Position numbers and translations under genes: made by a program
In this document: positions 1 to 7,821 of the stretch, one piece after another
Position numbering within the stretch: position 1 is the stretch's first letter
How the letters are laid out: each line of letters begins with the position of its first letter
DNA from: Gammaproteobacteria bacterium
GTDB lineage: Bacteria; Pseudomonadota; Gammaproteobacteria; Pseudomonadales; Pseudohongiellaceae
DNA length: 64,000 nt
Assembly (NCBI GenBank): GCA_002731775.1
Contig: PCCP01000121.1
Location: 1-64,000, forward strand
Direction: 5' to 3'
The notes under the pieces: model-generated
Seen by the model: the letters and a program-made list of their open reading frames with translations, nothing else
What the model was told of the DNA's origin: nothing
Databases searched by the model: none

Positions 1-266
1 ATTGGCTAGAGTCTATGGCATTTTCTTACAATCCTGGTCTTTGCTGTTGCAAATGCATGGTCAGAAACCGGCAAATGGTGTGTGAAGCAATGATTCTGTA
101 TTGTATTTTTATCCTCCAGAGATAGAAGCTAATTGCATAGTAAATGGGGTCAGGGTAAAAATACAATACAGAATCATTGCTTCACACACCATTTACCGGT
201 TTCTGACCATGCATTTGCAACAGCAAAGACCAGGATTGTAAGAAAATGCCATAGACTCTAGCCAAT
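1..266. repeat. Large near-perfect inverted repeat, ~113-bp arms
   Basis: Arms 1-114 and 153-266 are reverse complements with about two mismatches and a 38-base spacer. The element may continue left of the window. The spacer/right-arm junction carries GGGGTCAGGGTAAAAATAC (146-164), a motif that recurs at 18702. No open reading frame of note lies inside. The arm length and symmetry suggest a MITE-like or REP-derived element. It lies about 60 bases upstream of the NHL lipoprotein gene, so its transcript could form a very long hairpin in front of that gene. Confidence 0.9.
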
Positions 267-328
267 ATTGCTTTTATTCTTCCAATGCACACTGCCTATC
301 GACAACAATTCTAAATAAAGGAGCTGCC

Positions 329-1522
329 ATGTCTTACTCACGTTTTTTTCTATACGCGCTATTTGCTTCCGTTTCCGGCCTGCTGACAGCTTGTTCCGAC
401 CCCGGGCCCGCGACTCCATCGGCCGCACCAGCATCGACTGCGCCAGCAACGACCGCATCGATGCCCACGGCCATGGGCAATCCCATTTCCGGTGAAGGCG
501 TGCCGAATCCGGCGCCGATCATCAGCAAGAACTGGGGCAATCTGCCCGCTGGAAGAGAGTGGGGATCAACTGCCGGCATCGACATCGACCCTATTGATGG
601 CAACATCTGGGCCTACGAGCGCTGCGGTGCAGGCAGTTTTGGCGGTGACGTGCCCATCAACTGTGATAGCAACCCCGTCGATCCAATCTTCAAGTTTGAC
701 CGCAACACCGGTGAGATGCTGGCGAACTTCGGCGGCGGCATCATGATGACGCCTCACGGCATCCACGTGGATGACGATGGCAATGTTTGGGTGACGGACT
801 TCGCCAATAACGCGTCCGGCACCAAGGGCCACCAGGTACACAAGTTCCGCTCCACGGGTGAACTGCTCATGAGCCTCGGCACCGCCGGACAACCGGGCAG
901 CGGGCCAAACCAGTTTAACCAACCCAATGATGTCATCGTCGGACCCGATGGAAGTATCTATGTCTCCGATGGTCACAATGGTCAGGGCATGACCAGCAAT
1001 GCGGCCATGGCGGAGGGTCTGGCGGCAGGCTCCACGGCACGGATCATCAAGTTCTCCCCCGATGGCACGCGCCTAACGGAGTGGGGACAGATCGGCGTAC
1101 GCCACGGTGAGTTCCGCACGCCCCATGCCATGGAATTCGACTCCCAGGGTCGCCTCTGGGTCGCCGATCGTGGCAATCACCGCATCGAGATCTTCGACCA
1201 GCAGGGCAACTATCTCGAGTCACGCTACATGTATGGTCGCATCAGCGGCCTCTACATCACCGCCGATGACATGGTGTATGCGATCGACTCCGAGTCTAGC
1301 CCAACCGGCCACGTGGGCTGGAGGAATGGCGTCCGTATCGGACACATAGACGAGGACCGCATCGTCGGTTTCATCCCACCCCACGAACAGGAAAACCGGG
1401 TTTACCAGGGCGCTGCCGGTGAAGGTGTTGCGGTTGACGCCGACGGTAACGTCTATGCTGCCGAAGGACCGAATTCGCTGGCCTCGGCGGGTGGTGCTTT
1501 TACCAAGTACTCGGTACGGTAG
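329..1522 (+). CDS. NHL-repeat lipoprotein, peptidyl-alpha-hydroxyglycine lyase (PAL)-like
   Basis: 397 residues. The N-terminus is a lipoprotein signal with lipobox LTAC (Cys22), followed by a low-complexity Ala/Pro/Thr linker (about 24-55) and an NHL six-bladed beta-propeller. Blades carry PHGIHVDDDGNVWVTDF (from 142) and a second PHAMEFDSQGRLWVADRGN-type blade (from 265). The layout, with histidines at blade starts and GHQVHKF and FSPDGTRLTEWG segments, resembles the PAL half of eukaryotic peptide-amidating monooxygenase, where such histidines bind zinc. Substrate is unknown. AAAGGAG lies 7 bases before the ATG. Three related propellers are at 25066, 26195 and 37977. Confidence 0.75.
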   Translation: MSYSRFFLYALFASVSGLLTACSDPGPATPSAAPASTAPATTASMPTAMGNPISGEGVPNPAPIISKNWGNLPAGREWGSTAGIDIDPIDGNIWAYERCGAGSFGGDVPINCDSNPVDPIFKFDRNTGEMLANFGGGIMMTPHGIHVDDDGNVWVTDFANNASGTKGHQVHKFRSTGELLMSLGTAGQPGSGPNQFNQPNDVIVGPDGSIYVSDGHNGQGMTSNAAMAEGLAAGSTARIIKFSPDGTRLTEWGQIGVRHGEFRTPHAMEFDSQGRLWVADRGNHRIEIFDQQGNYLESRYMYGRISGLYITADDMVYAIDSESSPTGHVGWRNGVRIGHIDEDRIVGFIPPHEQENRVYQGAAGEGVAVDADGNVYAAEGPNSLASAGGAFTKYSVR

Positions 1523-1541
1523 AGCAGAGAACAGAGTAGAG

Positions 1542-1582
1542 GGCCAGGTCTCCATCTGCGGGTGACAGATAGAGGCCTGGCC
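1542..1582. repeat. Imperfect hairpin between convergent genes
   Basis: GGCCAGGTCTCCATCTG is mirrored by CAGATAGAGGCCTGGCC with a short loop. It sits in the 107-base gap between two convergent genes. It could act as a bidirectional terminator, and its CCAGG/CCTGG ends resemble the GGTCAGG repeat family. Confidence 0.5.
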
Positions 1583-1629
1583 ACTTCCTTATTCTCTTTC
1601 CACTACAGAGGGACACCTGGCCCCGTATA

Positions 1630-2124
1630 TTACTTTTCAGCCAGATCCCTTATAGCCCCCAGGGCCCTTTCGAAAGTCGCACGCCGCCTGGCGATGTCGG
1701 CATCCTTGGCGGCCTGATCGGCCAGATTGGAGACATCTAGAACCAGTGTGTAGTAAAGCTTTGAGCTGGTAGCACTAACAGGCCTGGCTTCCATGAAGCC
1801 ATGGTAGAGATTATAGAATGCGCCTTCCTGTGCCGGTTGGGTATAGCCATAGGAGAGTTCGGTTTGGGCAACCATGATTTCCACTATACGACCACCCGCC
1901 AGTGCCCGTACCGATCCCATGTCACCGTCTCCGAAAGTGAGCTCGCAGTCGATACCCAGCCACTCACTGATATCACAGTAGCCCCCGGCCATGGCCCACA
2001 CCTCTGTGGCCGGTTTAGCAACGTCGATTTCCATTTCTATGGTGACATATTCTGGCTGAGCGCTAACCGCGGCCGAGGCCAATAGCGTTGGTATGGCGAA
2101 AAAACCAAGCAAAAAGCGTTTCAT
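1630..2124 (-). CDS. Exported SRPBCC (Bet v1-like) protein
   Basis: 164 residues with a clear signal peptide (MKRFLLGFFAIPTLLASAAVSA). The mature part begins with a hydrophobic strand and AKPATEVWAMAGGYCDISEW, the usual start of the polyketide cyclase/dehydrase (SRPBCC) fold: strand, then helix pair. It later has GRIVEIMVAQTELSYGY and a long C-terminal helix with many Arg and Ala. These domains bind hydrophobic ligands; a secreted one may carry or sense a lipid-like molecule. AGGA lies 7 bases before the ATG. It stands alone and converges on the NHL gene. Confidence 0.65.
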   Translation of the reverse strand: MKRFLLGFFAIPTLLASAAVSAQPEYVTIEMEIDVAKPATEVWAMAGGYCDISEWLGIDCELTFGDGDMGSVRALAGGRIVEIMVAQTELSYGYTQPAQEGAFYNLYHGFMEARPVSATSSKLYYTLVLDVSNLADQAAKDADIARRRATFERALGAIRDLAEK

Positions 2125-2543
2125 GTAATTGTCCTTATTTGTTATGTACTAACTTTGAATAGCAAATAGTGCCGGATTGATTTAACCAGAAGCAACTGAA
2201 TTTATCCCCTTTGCTTAGCCCCCCGATTTGCAACTATTTGTTTCTGGGCAGGCGGCTTATGATGTATTCTAATATAGTCACGAAGCATGAACAGGCAAGG
2301 AGATACTGGAAACTGGAACGTTTAGTTGGCTGAATAGCGTCGCCAGGGGCCAGGAAATTCATAAACTGATCGGTGGAGCTTAGCTCGGGAATGAGGCAAA
2401 GAAAACCGGTGCGGAATAGCTTTTATTCTGTCTATACACGGCCCGCGGCCCGGACTAGTATTGGAACTCAATTGACATATAGAGTTTGTAGTGAGCAGCA
2501 GCTGCCTCCACACTTCTTCTCGCAGGTATACAGGGGGTATCGA

Positions 2544-3383
2544 ATGAAGGCATTGGTGGGAATTTTCGCCCAGATTCTGGCACTGTTAGTCGCTGTGTCC
2601 CCGATTGCCGCGCAGGATTTGCCGCGGCTGTCCAACGGACGTCCCGATCTGAGCGGCATCTGGCAGGTATTGAACGAGGCGAACTACGATCTCGAACCTC
2701 ACATCGCCCGTCACTCGATGCAGATGCGCGAAGGGCCGGTGAACCCGGTGCCGGCGATCCCCACCTTGCGCCTCGGGGCAGTCGGTGCCGTGCCTGGTGG
2801 GATGGGAGTCATCGTCGGTGGTGGCGAAATTCCCTACACCCCGGAAGCGCGGGCGCTTAAGGAAGAGAACAGGGCGAACTGGATCGACCGCGACCCCGAA
2901 GTGAAGTGTTTCCTGCCCGGAGTACCGCGTGCTACCTATATCCCCATGCCGTTCCAGATCGTGCAGAGCGAAGAAGATTTCTTTATCGCCTACCAGTTCG
3001 CGGGTGCGATACGTGATATTTACCTGGACAATCCGGGGCCCTCGCAAGTTGATTCGTGGATGGGATGGTCGGTAGGCACCTGGGAGGGCGACACCCTGGT
3101 GGTCGATGTGACCGGTCTACACGATGGATCCTGGCTGGATCGGGCGGGCAGCCACCACAGTTACCAGCTGCACGTGGTAGAACGGTACACGATGATCGGC
3201 CCGAACCATATCGACTACGAGGCCACCATCGAAGACCCCGGAGTGCTGACCGAGCCGTTTACCATCAAGATGCCGATCTATCGTCGCATCGAGGAGAACG
3301 CCCGGATAATGGATTTCCGCTGTGTGGAATTCGTGGAAGAGTTAATTTATGGCGAGGCACGCAGATATCCGCTGCCGCGTTGA
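2544..3383 (+). CDS. Secreted protein of the six-member YACHEGNY-related family, short variant
   Basis: 279 residues. Start chosen at ATG 2544 because AGGGGG lies just upstream and the product then begins with a signal peptide (MKALVGIFAQILALLVAVSPIAAQ); a longer frame to 2373 has no such signal. The mature protein opens with NGRPDLSGIWQVLNEAN and carries the family signature WSVGTWEGDTLVVDVTGLHD, then YTMIGPNHIDYEATIEDP. It lacks the C-terminal YACHEGNY block, ending with MDFRCVEFVEELIYGEARR. Function unknown. First gene of a tight operon with 3409 and 4592. Confidence 0.7.
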   Translation: MKALVGIFAQILALLVAVSPIAAQDLPRLSNGRPDLSGIWQVLNEANYDLEPHIARHSMQMREGPVNPVPAIPTLRLGAVGAVPGGMGVIVGGGEIPYTPEARALKEENRANWIDRDPEVKCFLPGVPRATYIPMPFQIVQSEEDFFIAYQFAGAIRDIYLDNPGPSQVDSWMGWSVGTWEGDTLVVDVTGLHDGSWLDRAGSHHSYQLHVVERYTMIGPNHIDYEATIEDPGVLTEPFTIKMPIYRRIEENARIMDFRCVEFVEELIYGEARRYPLPR

Positions 3384-3408
3384 ATAAGTGAGTTTGAGGA
3401 GCTTGGAA

Positions 3409-4545
3409 ATGCGCAATCAAATCAAAACCGAAATAAAGACCTTAAGCCTCGGCATGCTGACCTGTGTCGGTATAGTGCTAGCGCCAATCGCCATGGCCCA
3501 GGGCGGAGGTATTCCCCGTACGCCCAGCGGTCATCCAGATCTGTCCGGCACTTACGACGTATCGACCCTGACGCCAATGCAGCGGCCGACAGCATTTGGC
3601 GACAAACAATTTCTGACTAACGATGAGGCAGCTGTCATTGCCGCTGAGGAATTGCAACGCAGCACCGATCGCCAGCAGGACAGCGATCCCAATCGAAGCG
3701 CTCCGCCACAGGGTGGCGATGGCTCCACCGGCGCCTCCGGCAATGTCGGTGGCTACAATACCTTCTGGATCGATCGCGGCACCGGCGCCTATCAGGTCGA
3801 CGGTCAATGGCGTACTTCGATACTGATTGACCCGCCAGATGGCCGCATGCCGGCAGTCACCGATGAAGCCCGTGCGGCACGCCGTGCCCGGTTTAGCGCT
3901 GGCGAGGGCGCCGCTCCCCGGCGCGAGGGAGGTCAAAACGATGGTACCGCCTACTGGCTGAATGCCGGTCTGGATGCACCCGGGCCCTATGACAACATGG
4001 AACAGCGATCCTTTGCCGAACGCTGCCTGCTGACATTCGGTTCGACTTCGGGCCCACCGATGCTGCCGACGCTATACAACAACCACAAGAGAATCGTACA
4101 GAGCGAGGATACCGTGCTGATCCACATCGAGATGGTGCACGAGGCGAGAATTGTGAGGATGAACGCCGAGCATGATCCCGCGGTAATTCGTAAATGGCTG
4201 GGTGATTCCATCGGTTGGTGGGAGGGCGACGCCCTGGTGGTCGAGACCATCAATTTCAATGACACACCGGCGTTCAGTCAAGGCTCCAGTAACATGAAGG
4301 TGACCGAGCGTTTCCGCATGGAGAGTGCGGACAAGCTGATTTACAGCTTCACCGTGGAGGACCCCTCGATCTGGACCGCGCCCTTCACCGGTGAATATGC
4401 CTGGCCACGCAGCCCCAACAAGGTGTTCGAGTATGCCTGCCACGAGGCGAATTACGCGCTCGAGGGCATCATGAAGGGCGCGCGCCTGCTGGAGGCGGTG
4501 TTCCGTGGCGAGGATCCCGAAGGGGTGCCGAACCCGACCCGCTAA
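3409..4545 (+). CDS. Secreted YACHEGNY-family protein of unknown function
   Basis: 378 residues; GAGGAG at 3396-3401 supports ATG 3409 over an upstream in-frame ATG. Signal peptide ends near VLAPIAMAQ. Family landmarks in order: GHPDLSGTYDVSTLTPMQRP, FWIDRGTGAY, ILIDPPDGRMP, ERCLLTFG, IEMVHEARIVRM, DSIGWWEGDALVVETINFND, FTVEDPSIWTAPF and FEYACHEANYALEGIMKGAR. A Gln/Asp/Pro-rich insertion lies at about 95-125. Twenty-five bases after the previous gene and close to DUF6152, so probably co-transcribed. No catalytic motif recognised. Confidence 0.7.
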   Translation: MRNQIKTEIKTLSLGMLTCVGIVLAPIAMAQGGGIPRTPSGHPDLSGTYDVSTLTPMQRPTAFGDKQFLTNDEAAVIAAEELQRSTDRQQDSDPNRSAPPQGGDGSTGASGNVGGYNTFWIDRGTGAYQVDGQWRTSILIDPPDGRMPAVTDEARAARRARFSAGEGAAPRREGGQNDGTAYWLNAGLDAPGPYDNMEQRSFAERCLLTFGSTSGPPMLPTLYNNHKRIVQSEDTVLIHIEMVHEARIVRMNAEHDPAVIRKWLGDSIGWWEGDALVVETINFNDTPAFSQGSSNMKVTERFRMESADKLIYSFTVEDPSIWTAPFTGEYAWPRSPNKVFEYACHEANYALEGIMKGARLLEAVFRGEDPEGVPNPTR

Positions 4546-4591
4546 TCGGCGTGCAGGAAAGGCGAATATCAACAACGTCAGGAGAAATACG

Positions 4592-5044
4592 ATGCGCAAG
4601 CAAACCCCTGTGATGTTCAGAATCGGTGTGGCGACGCTGGCCCTGACGGGCCTCGTTTTAACCGCCTACGTGCCGGCTGTCGCCCATCATGCCTTCAGCG
4701 CCGAATTCGATCCGAATCGCCCGGTGGTGCTGCGAGGTCCGGTGGTGAGGGTGGAATGGGTGAATCCCCACACCTGGATCCATCTTGAGGTTACCAACGA
4801 GGACGGCAGCAAGACGGTATGGATGGTTGAGGGCGGTACGCCGAACACACTATTGCGGCGAGGTCTGTCCCGCGGCTCGATTCCCATCGGCGCGATGATC
4901 ATCGTCGACGGCTACCAGAGCAAGGACCGCAGTGCCCGCGCCAACGGGCGTGACGTTACCTTCGCGGACGGACGCAAGTTCTTCATGGGTTCATCCGGCA
5001 CCGGCGCGCCACAAGATGGGCGCGACGCCACCGAGCGGAATTAG
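4592..5044 (+). CDS. Secreted DUF6152 family protein
   Basis: 150 residues. AGGAGA at 4580-4585 sets the start at ATG 4592. Signal peptide MRKQTPVMFRIGVATLALTG... ends at VAHHAFSAEFD; the HHAFSAEFD start and the VRVEWVNPHTWIHLEV strand are the hallmark of DUF6152, a small OB-like beta-barrel of unknown function. It often accompanies the secreted proteins encoded just upstream. Last gene of the 2544-5044 operon. The next gene is on the opposite strand. Confidence 0.75.
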   Translation: MRKQTPVMFRIGVATLALTGLVLTAYVPAVAHHAFSAEFDPNRPVVLRGPVVRVEWVNPHTWIHLEVTNEDGSKTVWMVEGGTPNTLLRRGLSRGSIPIGAMIIVDGYQSKDRSARANGRDVTFADGRKFFMGSSGTGAPQDGRDATERN

Positions 5045-5067
5045 CCAACCTGTCAACTTCGCCGGGG

Positions 5068-5604
5068 TCAGGTTTTCGGCGAGTTCACCAGGATCAGATC
5101 TCGAATTGAGTCGAGTGCAGAACGGGCGCACGTCTCAAGTTCTGCATCTGATGCGCTGCTTACCGGGTGATCTATAATGGCAAATTTGTAATCTGGCATA
5201 CCCAGAACCTTGGCCATCAGTTCGGCAGCGCCGACAAAATTGGTGGTCATAATAGCCAACGCAGGGGTACCTGTTCGTTCGCTGCTAATGGCGTCATGCA
5301 AACTGCACGACGAGCAGCTGCCTCAGTCACCGAGCCCTGTAATGGCCAGGTCCCAGTTTTTGGCCTCGTCGATAATCGACTCTTCTGCGGGCGCACTGTA
5401 GTTTGATTTCATGCGCAGCACGACGTTGGCAACTTCATAGCGCTCTCGCAACAGTCTATCCAGGTGAGCAAAGAATCCAGCCGTTCCTTCTTTGCCGTTG
5501 GAAATAAAACCAACTGTTTTGCCGCTTAGGGATTTCAGGCGCGCAGCCGGTTTTATCTCTTGTGGATTGGCTTCACTAGTAGGGTCAAGTACGCGAATTG
5601 TCAT
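5068..5604 (-). CDS. UGSC-family selenoprotein with in-frame TGA as selenocysteine
   Basis: 178 residues if TGA at 5323-5325 is read as selenocysteine 94. The two halves, seen separately as 119- and 77-residue frames, are in the same frame and join as GLGD-U-GSCSSCSLHDAISS. That is the UGSC redox motif known from marine selenoproteomes: Sec94-Gly-Ser-Cys97, with Cys100 close by. The first half has KTVGFISNGKEGT and LDRLLRERYEV, a Rossmann-like start. Start ATG 5604 is preceded by GGAG at 7 bases. A SECIS-like hairpin follows the TGA. The final stop TGA (5068-5070) lies inside a GGGGTCAGG repeat motif. Probable cytosolic thiol/selenol oxidoreductase; substrate unknown. Confidence 0.88.
5281..5318 (-). 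promoter_or_regulatory. Predicted bacterial SECIS hairpin
   Basis: Read on the minus strand just after the TGA: lower stem GCTGCT (5318-5313) pairs with AGCAGC (5286-5281), with a 5-base bulge on the 3' side. Upper stem CGTCGTGCA (5312-5304) pairs with TGCATGACG (5300-5292), 9 pairs with one G-U. The loop is GTT (5303-5301). The loop G is 19 bases after the TGA, inside the spacing known for bacterial SECIS elements that bind SelB. The structure is read by eye; no folding energy was computed. Confidence 0.75.
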
Positions 5605-5644
5605 CAACATGCTCCAATTAGTTAACTCATACCTGATGCGATAC

Positions 5645-6703
5645 TCAAGAGTTCCCGGGTGGCTCACAATCAACACAGGCACCGATGGCTACCGTGACGG
5701 CCAGGCTCTTGCTGCCAAGCCATGGCGGAATAATTACACCGAAGCCACCGGCTGGCCCGCCGGCAGCGACCACAAGCAGATGATCGGGGGAAGGTAGCGC
5801 TGTGTATTCGATATCGCCCTTTCCCCGAACCACTGATCCCTTGCCGACGTTAGACCATTCGCCTCGCTTGATTCTGGCGGTACGAAACAGGTATTCCGCA
5901 ATGTCTGATTTTGTCCAGCCAGCACTCTGAAGATGGTCACGATGTTGTTTGGGAATTACGACTACATAGTTGCCTGACCAAATCGAATAATTGCGCATAT
6001 TGGCACGCATCTCTGCGGCATAGGTATCGAGAATTTCTTCCGGTTTAGTGGTCCATTCATTCATGATTTGTCGCGGCGCTCCAGAAGCAAAGACGGTAAC
6101 GGCTGAGGCGTCGCCTGGAATATCTCTGGTCTCGGCGACGGATTGCCACCGGGTGCCTTCTTCATCTTCCGCAATGCAGTAACTTATCTTGCCGGGATGG
6201 CCGAGGGTTGATCTGTCGATGGCGCCAGGACTCACTTCCAGTATATTAATTAGCCCGAGGCGAATGGCCCTGCCAATGACCGAAGTGGCCCTGTCGCTGC
6301 TTCCCAGGACATTGAAATCGCTACGGGTGTCGATCTCTTTTCTTATCGGGCCGTTGAGAATAATCAATATTGCACAACCGCCCGTACTTGCAGTAGCCCC
6401 ATGTAATAGAAACTCTGGCTTCAACATCGCCACCCATGCCGCGACCACAACCGGAAAATGGTTTGGCAAACAACCTGCCATTACCGCGTTTATTGCCAAC
6501 TTTTCTGCGATAACTGGGCGTTCTCTAACAGGCTCAACACCGATCAACTCTTCGGCTGGCATGTTCACCCAGTCAAGACAGGCTTTTACAGCTTCGGGAG
6601 TTGGCGGCACGATGGGAAAGCCATCGGTCCAGCCCCGACTGTGGTAAAACTCCTGGACATCGCAAGAAGCATTCAAATCATAATATTTCGATAACAGATT
6701 CAT
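5645..6703 (-). CDS. Conserved partner of the UGSC selenoprotein, C-terminal CxxC
   Basis: 352 residues, no signal peptide, so cytosolic. Features: FYHSRGWTDGFPIVPPTPE near the N-terminus, LAINAVMAGCLPNHFPVV at about 70-88, GATASTGGCAILIILNGP, DHLLVVAAGGPAGGFGVIIP near the end, and a terminal CVDC (Cys343, Cys346). I do not recognise a characterised enzyme family. It ends 40 bases upstream of the selenoprotein start on the same strand, so the two are probably one operon and one reaction system. Its ATG overlaps the stop of a remnant frame (ATGA). Confidence 0.65.
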   Translation of the reverse strand: MNLLSKYYDLNASCDVQEFYHSRGWTDGFPIVPPTPEAVKACLDWVNMPAEELIGVEPVRERPVIAEKLAINAVMAGCLPNHFPVVVAAWVAMLKPEFLLHGATASTGGCAILIILNGPIRKEIDTRSDFNVLGSSDRATSVIGRAIRLGLINILEVSPGAIDRSTLGHPGKISYCIAEDEEGTRWQSVAETRDIPGDASAVTVFASGAPRQIMNEWTTKPEEILDTYAAEMRANMRNYSIWSGNYVVVIPKQHRDHLQSAGWTKSDIAEYLFRTARIKRGEWSNVGKGSVVRGKGDIEYTALPSPDHLLVVAAGGPAGGFGVIIPPWLGSKSLAVTVAIGACVDCEPPGNS

Positions 6704-6888
6704 AAAATTCTTTTAGAATTAACTGTATAAGTCTGACCATCAGGAATTCGCCGACTAAGTAAAAAAGGGTCCACGTCGAGAACCGGGGTCAATGTAAGTA
6801 TACCGGCCTGTGTAGTGACTCTGACCTTAATTTTCCATTTTGGCAACTGCTGCTCAATTTTGTCGAGAAATTGCTGAGTGAACCATAA
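6700..6888 (-). pseudogene. 3' remnant of a gene translationally coupled to 5645-6703
   Basis: An open frame of 62 codons with no usable start codon follows an in-frame TAA and ends in a TGA that overlaps the ATG of the next gene. It encodes QQLPKWKIKVRVTT, then LTLTPVLDVDPFLLSRRIPD and YTVNSKRIL. The ATGA overlap and protein-like composition suggest the tail of a former first gene of the operon, cut away on the side where the transposase remnant now lies. Family not recognised. Confidence 0.45.
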
Positions 6889-6978
6889 TTACATACCTGC
6901 CCGTGAAATCTTGCCGAGGCACGCTCATAGCAAGTAACTGAAATTCGTAGGCTCGTCGCGCTATGGTTTTGTAATAGT

Positions 6979-7653
6979 TTAGAGGGTCTGGTGTTCAATT
7001 CCACAACTATAACAAGAGGTCATGACGCTCCTGGCCTTCTGGATTGCTCTCCCCCTCAGCAGTGTATCGCCGTCATGGTCTTTGAAAGCATAGCTTGGGG
7101 CCACTCCTGCCTCAAGAAACTGTCGGTAGTTTCACCGCGCATTGCGTCTTTGACTTCCAAATAGCAAGAGCACAAACTCAGCATCCAGGAATTCTGACCC
7201 ATGTTTTCCCATGAGGGCGGCGTGTCCTGTCCAGCGCTAAGCTTCCAGCGAATGCAAATCGGGGACCATATGAGCTTTGAGTGGATCAAGATGGATATAG
7301 CGAATTAATTCGAGAAGATACGGATCTTCCTCACATAAGATCGAGCGATATCTTCCGTGATAAAGATATCCGACTCTCTCGTTCCTTCGGTTATAGCCCT
7401 GGGCATATGCGCCCAGCAATAGCCCCGTCATCTCTGGCAAGCTCCTCGAGCCCTGCCTCGGCAACAGATGATAATGATTGTCCATCAAAGCCGAGGCCTA
7501 ACAATTATCCTCACCTGAGCGCAGACCATTTCCCAGCCTAATAAGGAAGTCCCGTTTATCGACATCGGCGGAAAATATCTGACGTCGGTCAATAGCTCTT
7601 CCAATTATGTGGATTAATCCACCGGGAAAACTCAATGTGCCTATCCTTGGCAT
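6979..7653 (-). pseudogene. Decayed REP-associated (IS200-like, Y1) transposase
   Basis: A single reading frame from ATG 7653 to TAA 6979-6981 is broken by three nonsense codons and no frameshift. The N-terminus (FPGGLIHIIGRAIDRRQIF, DVDKRDFLIRL) fits the RAYT family. The middle has MDNHYHLL, the HxH of the Y1 active site, then GYLYHGRYRS and LLELIRYIHLDPLKA. The C-terminus has ALMGKHG and NYRQFLEAGVAP. Stops replace Tyr before MDNHYH, Tyr after HSLEA and probably Trp after RRNAR. RAYTs mobilise REP repeats, which fits the GGTCAGG repeats around the window. Confidence 0.85.
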
Positions 7654-7745
7654 AACGATTATCCATAAGTACTAATTATGTAATTGGCATAGCTAATACT
7701 AAAACCTTGCCTCATAATCAACATTAAGCAATTTTTGGCAAGATT

Positions 7746-7821
7746 CTTAAGTTGTTAAGTTGCAGGCGCCCCCAACTATTCCTTTCCCCTTAAGTCGCTA
7801 AGTTGCAGGCGTCCCTAACTT
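7746..7821. repeat. 33-base direct repeat, two copies
   Basis: CTTAAGT(T/C)G(T/C)TAAGTTGCAGGCG (7746 on) recurs at 7789 on, 43 bases apart, and both copies end in a CCC-AACT-like tail. The second copy reaches the stop codon of the serine hydrolase. A related AAGGGACGCCTGC core occurs at 20761. Meaning unknown; possibly a degraded REP array. Confidence 0.7.
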
